From Trueperaceae bacterium (GTDB taxonomy: Bacteria > Deinococcota > Deinococci > Deinococcales > Trueperaceae), in contig SLSQ01000137.1 of NCBI GenBank assembly GCA_007130355.1, forward strand, positions 1 to 5,526: DNA of 5,526 bases. The letters are read 5' to 3'. The first letter of the stretch is position 1. Each line of letters starts with the position of its first letter. This document shows, one piece after another, positions 5,227-5,526 of the stretch. Made by a program: the position numbers and the translations under genes. Under the pieces are notes generated by a model. That model was not told the origin of the DNA. It ran no database searches and saw only the letters and a list, made by a program, of their open reading frames with translations.

Positions 5227-5235
5227 TCCCTTCCT
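5227..5235 (-). promoter_or_regulatory. Ribosome binding site of the PII-like gene
   Basis: On the minus strand AGGAAGGGA lies 7 nt before the GTG at 5219. It is the best Shine-Dalgarno sequence near the candidate starts and decides for the GTG over the ATG at 5198 and the longer frame beginning at 5246. Confidence 0.6.
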
Positions 5236-5310
5236 CGTCCCGGCACCCACGGTACCGGCGACGGGCGCGGACTCCGGTCGCGTACGACCTCGTCGCGCCG
5301 GCCGCTCGGC

Positions 5311-5342
5311 TGCTCAGCCGTTCAACGGCTCAACTGCTCAGC
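5311..5342 (-). terminator. Hairpin with short repeats at the end of the pilC/gspF-like gene
   Basis: AGCCG (5316-5320) and CGGCT (5326-5330) enclose TTCAA just past the stop codon of the secretion gene. The block is also built of short direct repeats: TGCTCAGC at 5311-5318 and 5335-5342, and TCAAC at 5322-5326 and 5330-5334. The stem is short and has no T-tract, so it is a weak terminator candidate. Nothing else is seen between it and the PII-like gene. Confidence 0.3.
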
Positions 5343-5526
5343 TGCCCGATGATCGAGAACATCGGCAGGAACATGCCGGCCACGATGAAGCCCACGATCA
5401 CGCCGAGGAACACGATCATCATCGGCTCGAGCGCGGCGGTGAGGGCGCCGACCGCTTCGTCGACCTCGCGTTCGTAGAAGGTCGCGATCTTCTGCATCAT
5501 GCTGTCGACGGCGCCGGTCTCCTCGC
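5330..5526 (-). CDS. Type IV pilus / type II secretion inner-membrane protein PilC/GspF family, C-terminal part
   Basis: The last 64 residues of a gene that continues past the right edge of the window. They read EETGAVDSMMQKIATFYERE (1-20), then VDEAVGALTAALEP (21-34), then a membrane helix MMIVFLGVIVGFIVAGMFLPMF (35-56) and SIIGQLSS. The 'GE-x-TG' start, the 'FYE-EVD-AV--L---LEP-MIV--G-IVG' core and the closing 'MFLPMF' are characteristic of the second T2SSF domain (PF00482) of PilC/GspF. The protein is the inner-membrane platform on which pilin-like subunits are assembled. The segment alone cannot distinguish PilC from GspF. It is on the same strand as the PII-like gene but 110 bp away with a hairpin between, so it is probably a separate transcription unit. 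Confidence 0.88.
   Translation of the reverse strand, partial: EETGAVDSMMQKIATFYEREVDEAVGALTAALEPMMIVFLGVIVGFIVAGMFLPMFSIIGQLSS

Noticed and set aside
3998..5477. Two long plus-strand frames (395 and 433 residues) opposite the antiporter and PII-like genes
   Set aside because: Both are antisense shadows with low-complexity Arg/Glu/His/Thr-rich composition, while the minus strand holds recognisable proteins.

Overview
The window is GC-rich (about 70 % by eye) chromosomal DNA of a bacterium. A type IV pilus/type II secretion PilC/GspF-type protein and a proton-coupled cation antiporter mark it as bacterial. The HEPN/nucleotidyltransferase pair resembles forms I associate with Actinomycetota, but no phylum can be assigned from this stretch alone.

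Left part (21-1566, + strand): two membrane-protein genes, probably one operon. The first is a UPF0104/LPG-synthase-TM-like 'flippase-like' integral membrane protein. The second is a COG2426 'small multidrug export' family protein. A strong GC hairpin lies between them and its base can pair with the Shine-Dalgarno of the second gene.

Middle part (1567-3352): a compact two-gene cassette on the minus strand. An HTH-minimal nucleotidyltransferase overlaps by 4 nt (ATGA) a HEPN-like protein, the layout of HEPN/MNT toxin-antitoxin modules. Two tandem 12-bp palindromes of the form CCCA-N4-TGGG, 20 bp apart, lie just upstream of the nucleotidyltransferase start and look like an operator. The rest of the upstream interval holds no credible gene. 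It does hold an 87-bp near-perfect copy (69 bp of it exact) of the 3' part of the export gene, in the same orientation and exactly 1630 bp downstream of the original. The two copies bracket the cassette, which suggests insertion, duplication or a relic gene end.

Right part (3353-5526, minus strand): a K+(Na+)/H+ antiporter of the CPA1/NhaP2 (CvrA) type with a C-terminal RCK_C domain, preceded 49 nt upstream by a small PII-like protein with a divergent T-loop. Together they look like an ion-transport operon with its own nucleotide- or metabolite-sensing PII-like partner. Upstream of them, and cut by the window edge, is the C-terminal end of a PilC/GspF-type inner-membrane protein.

The most unusual features are the repeat-bracketed HEPN/MNT cassette with its tandem palindromes and the PII-like/antiporter pair. 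No RNA gene, transposase, integrase or CRISPR array is visible.
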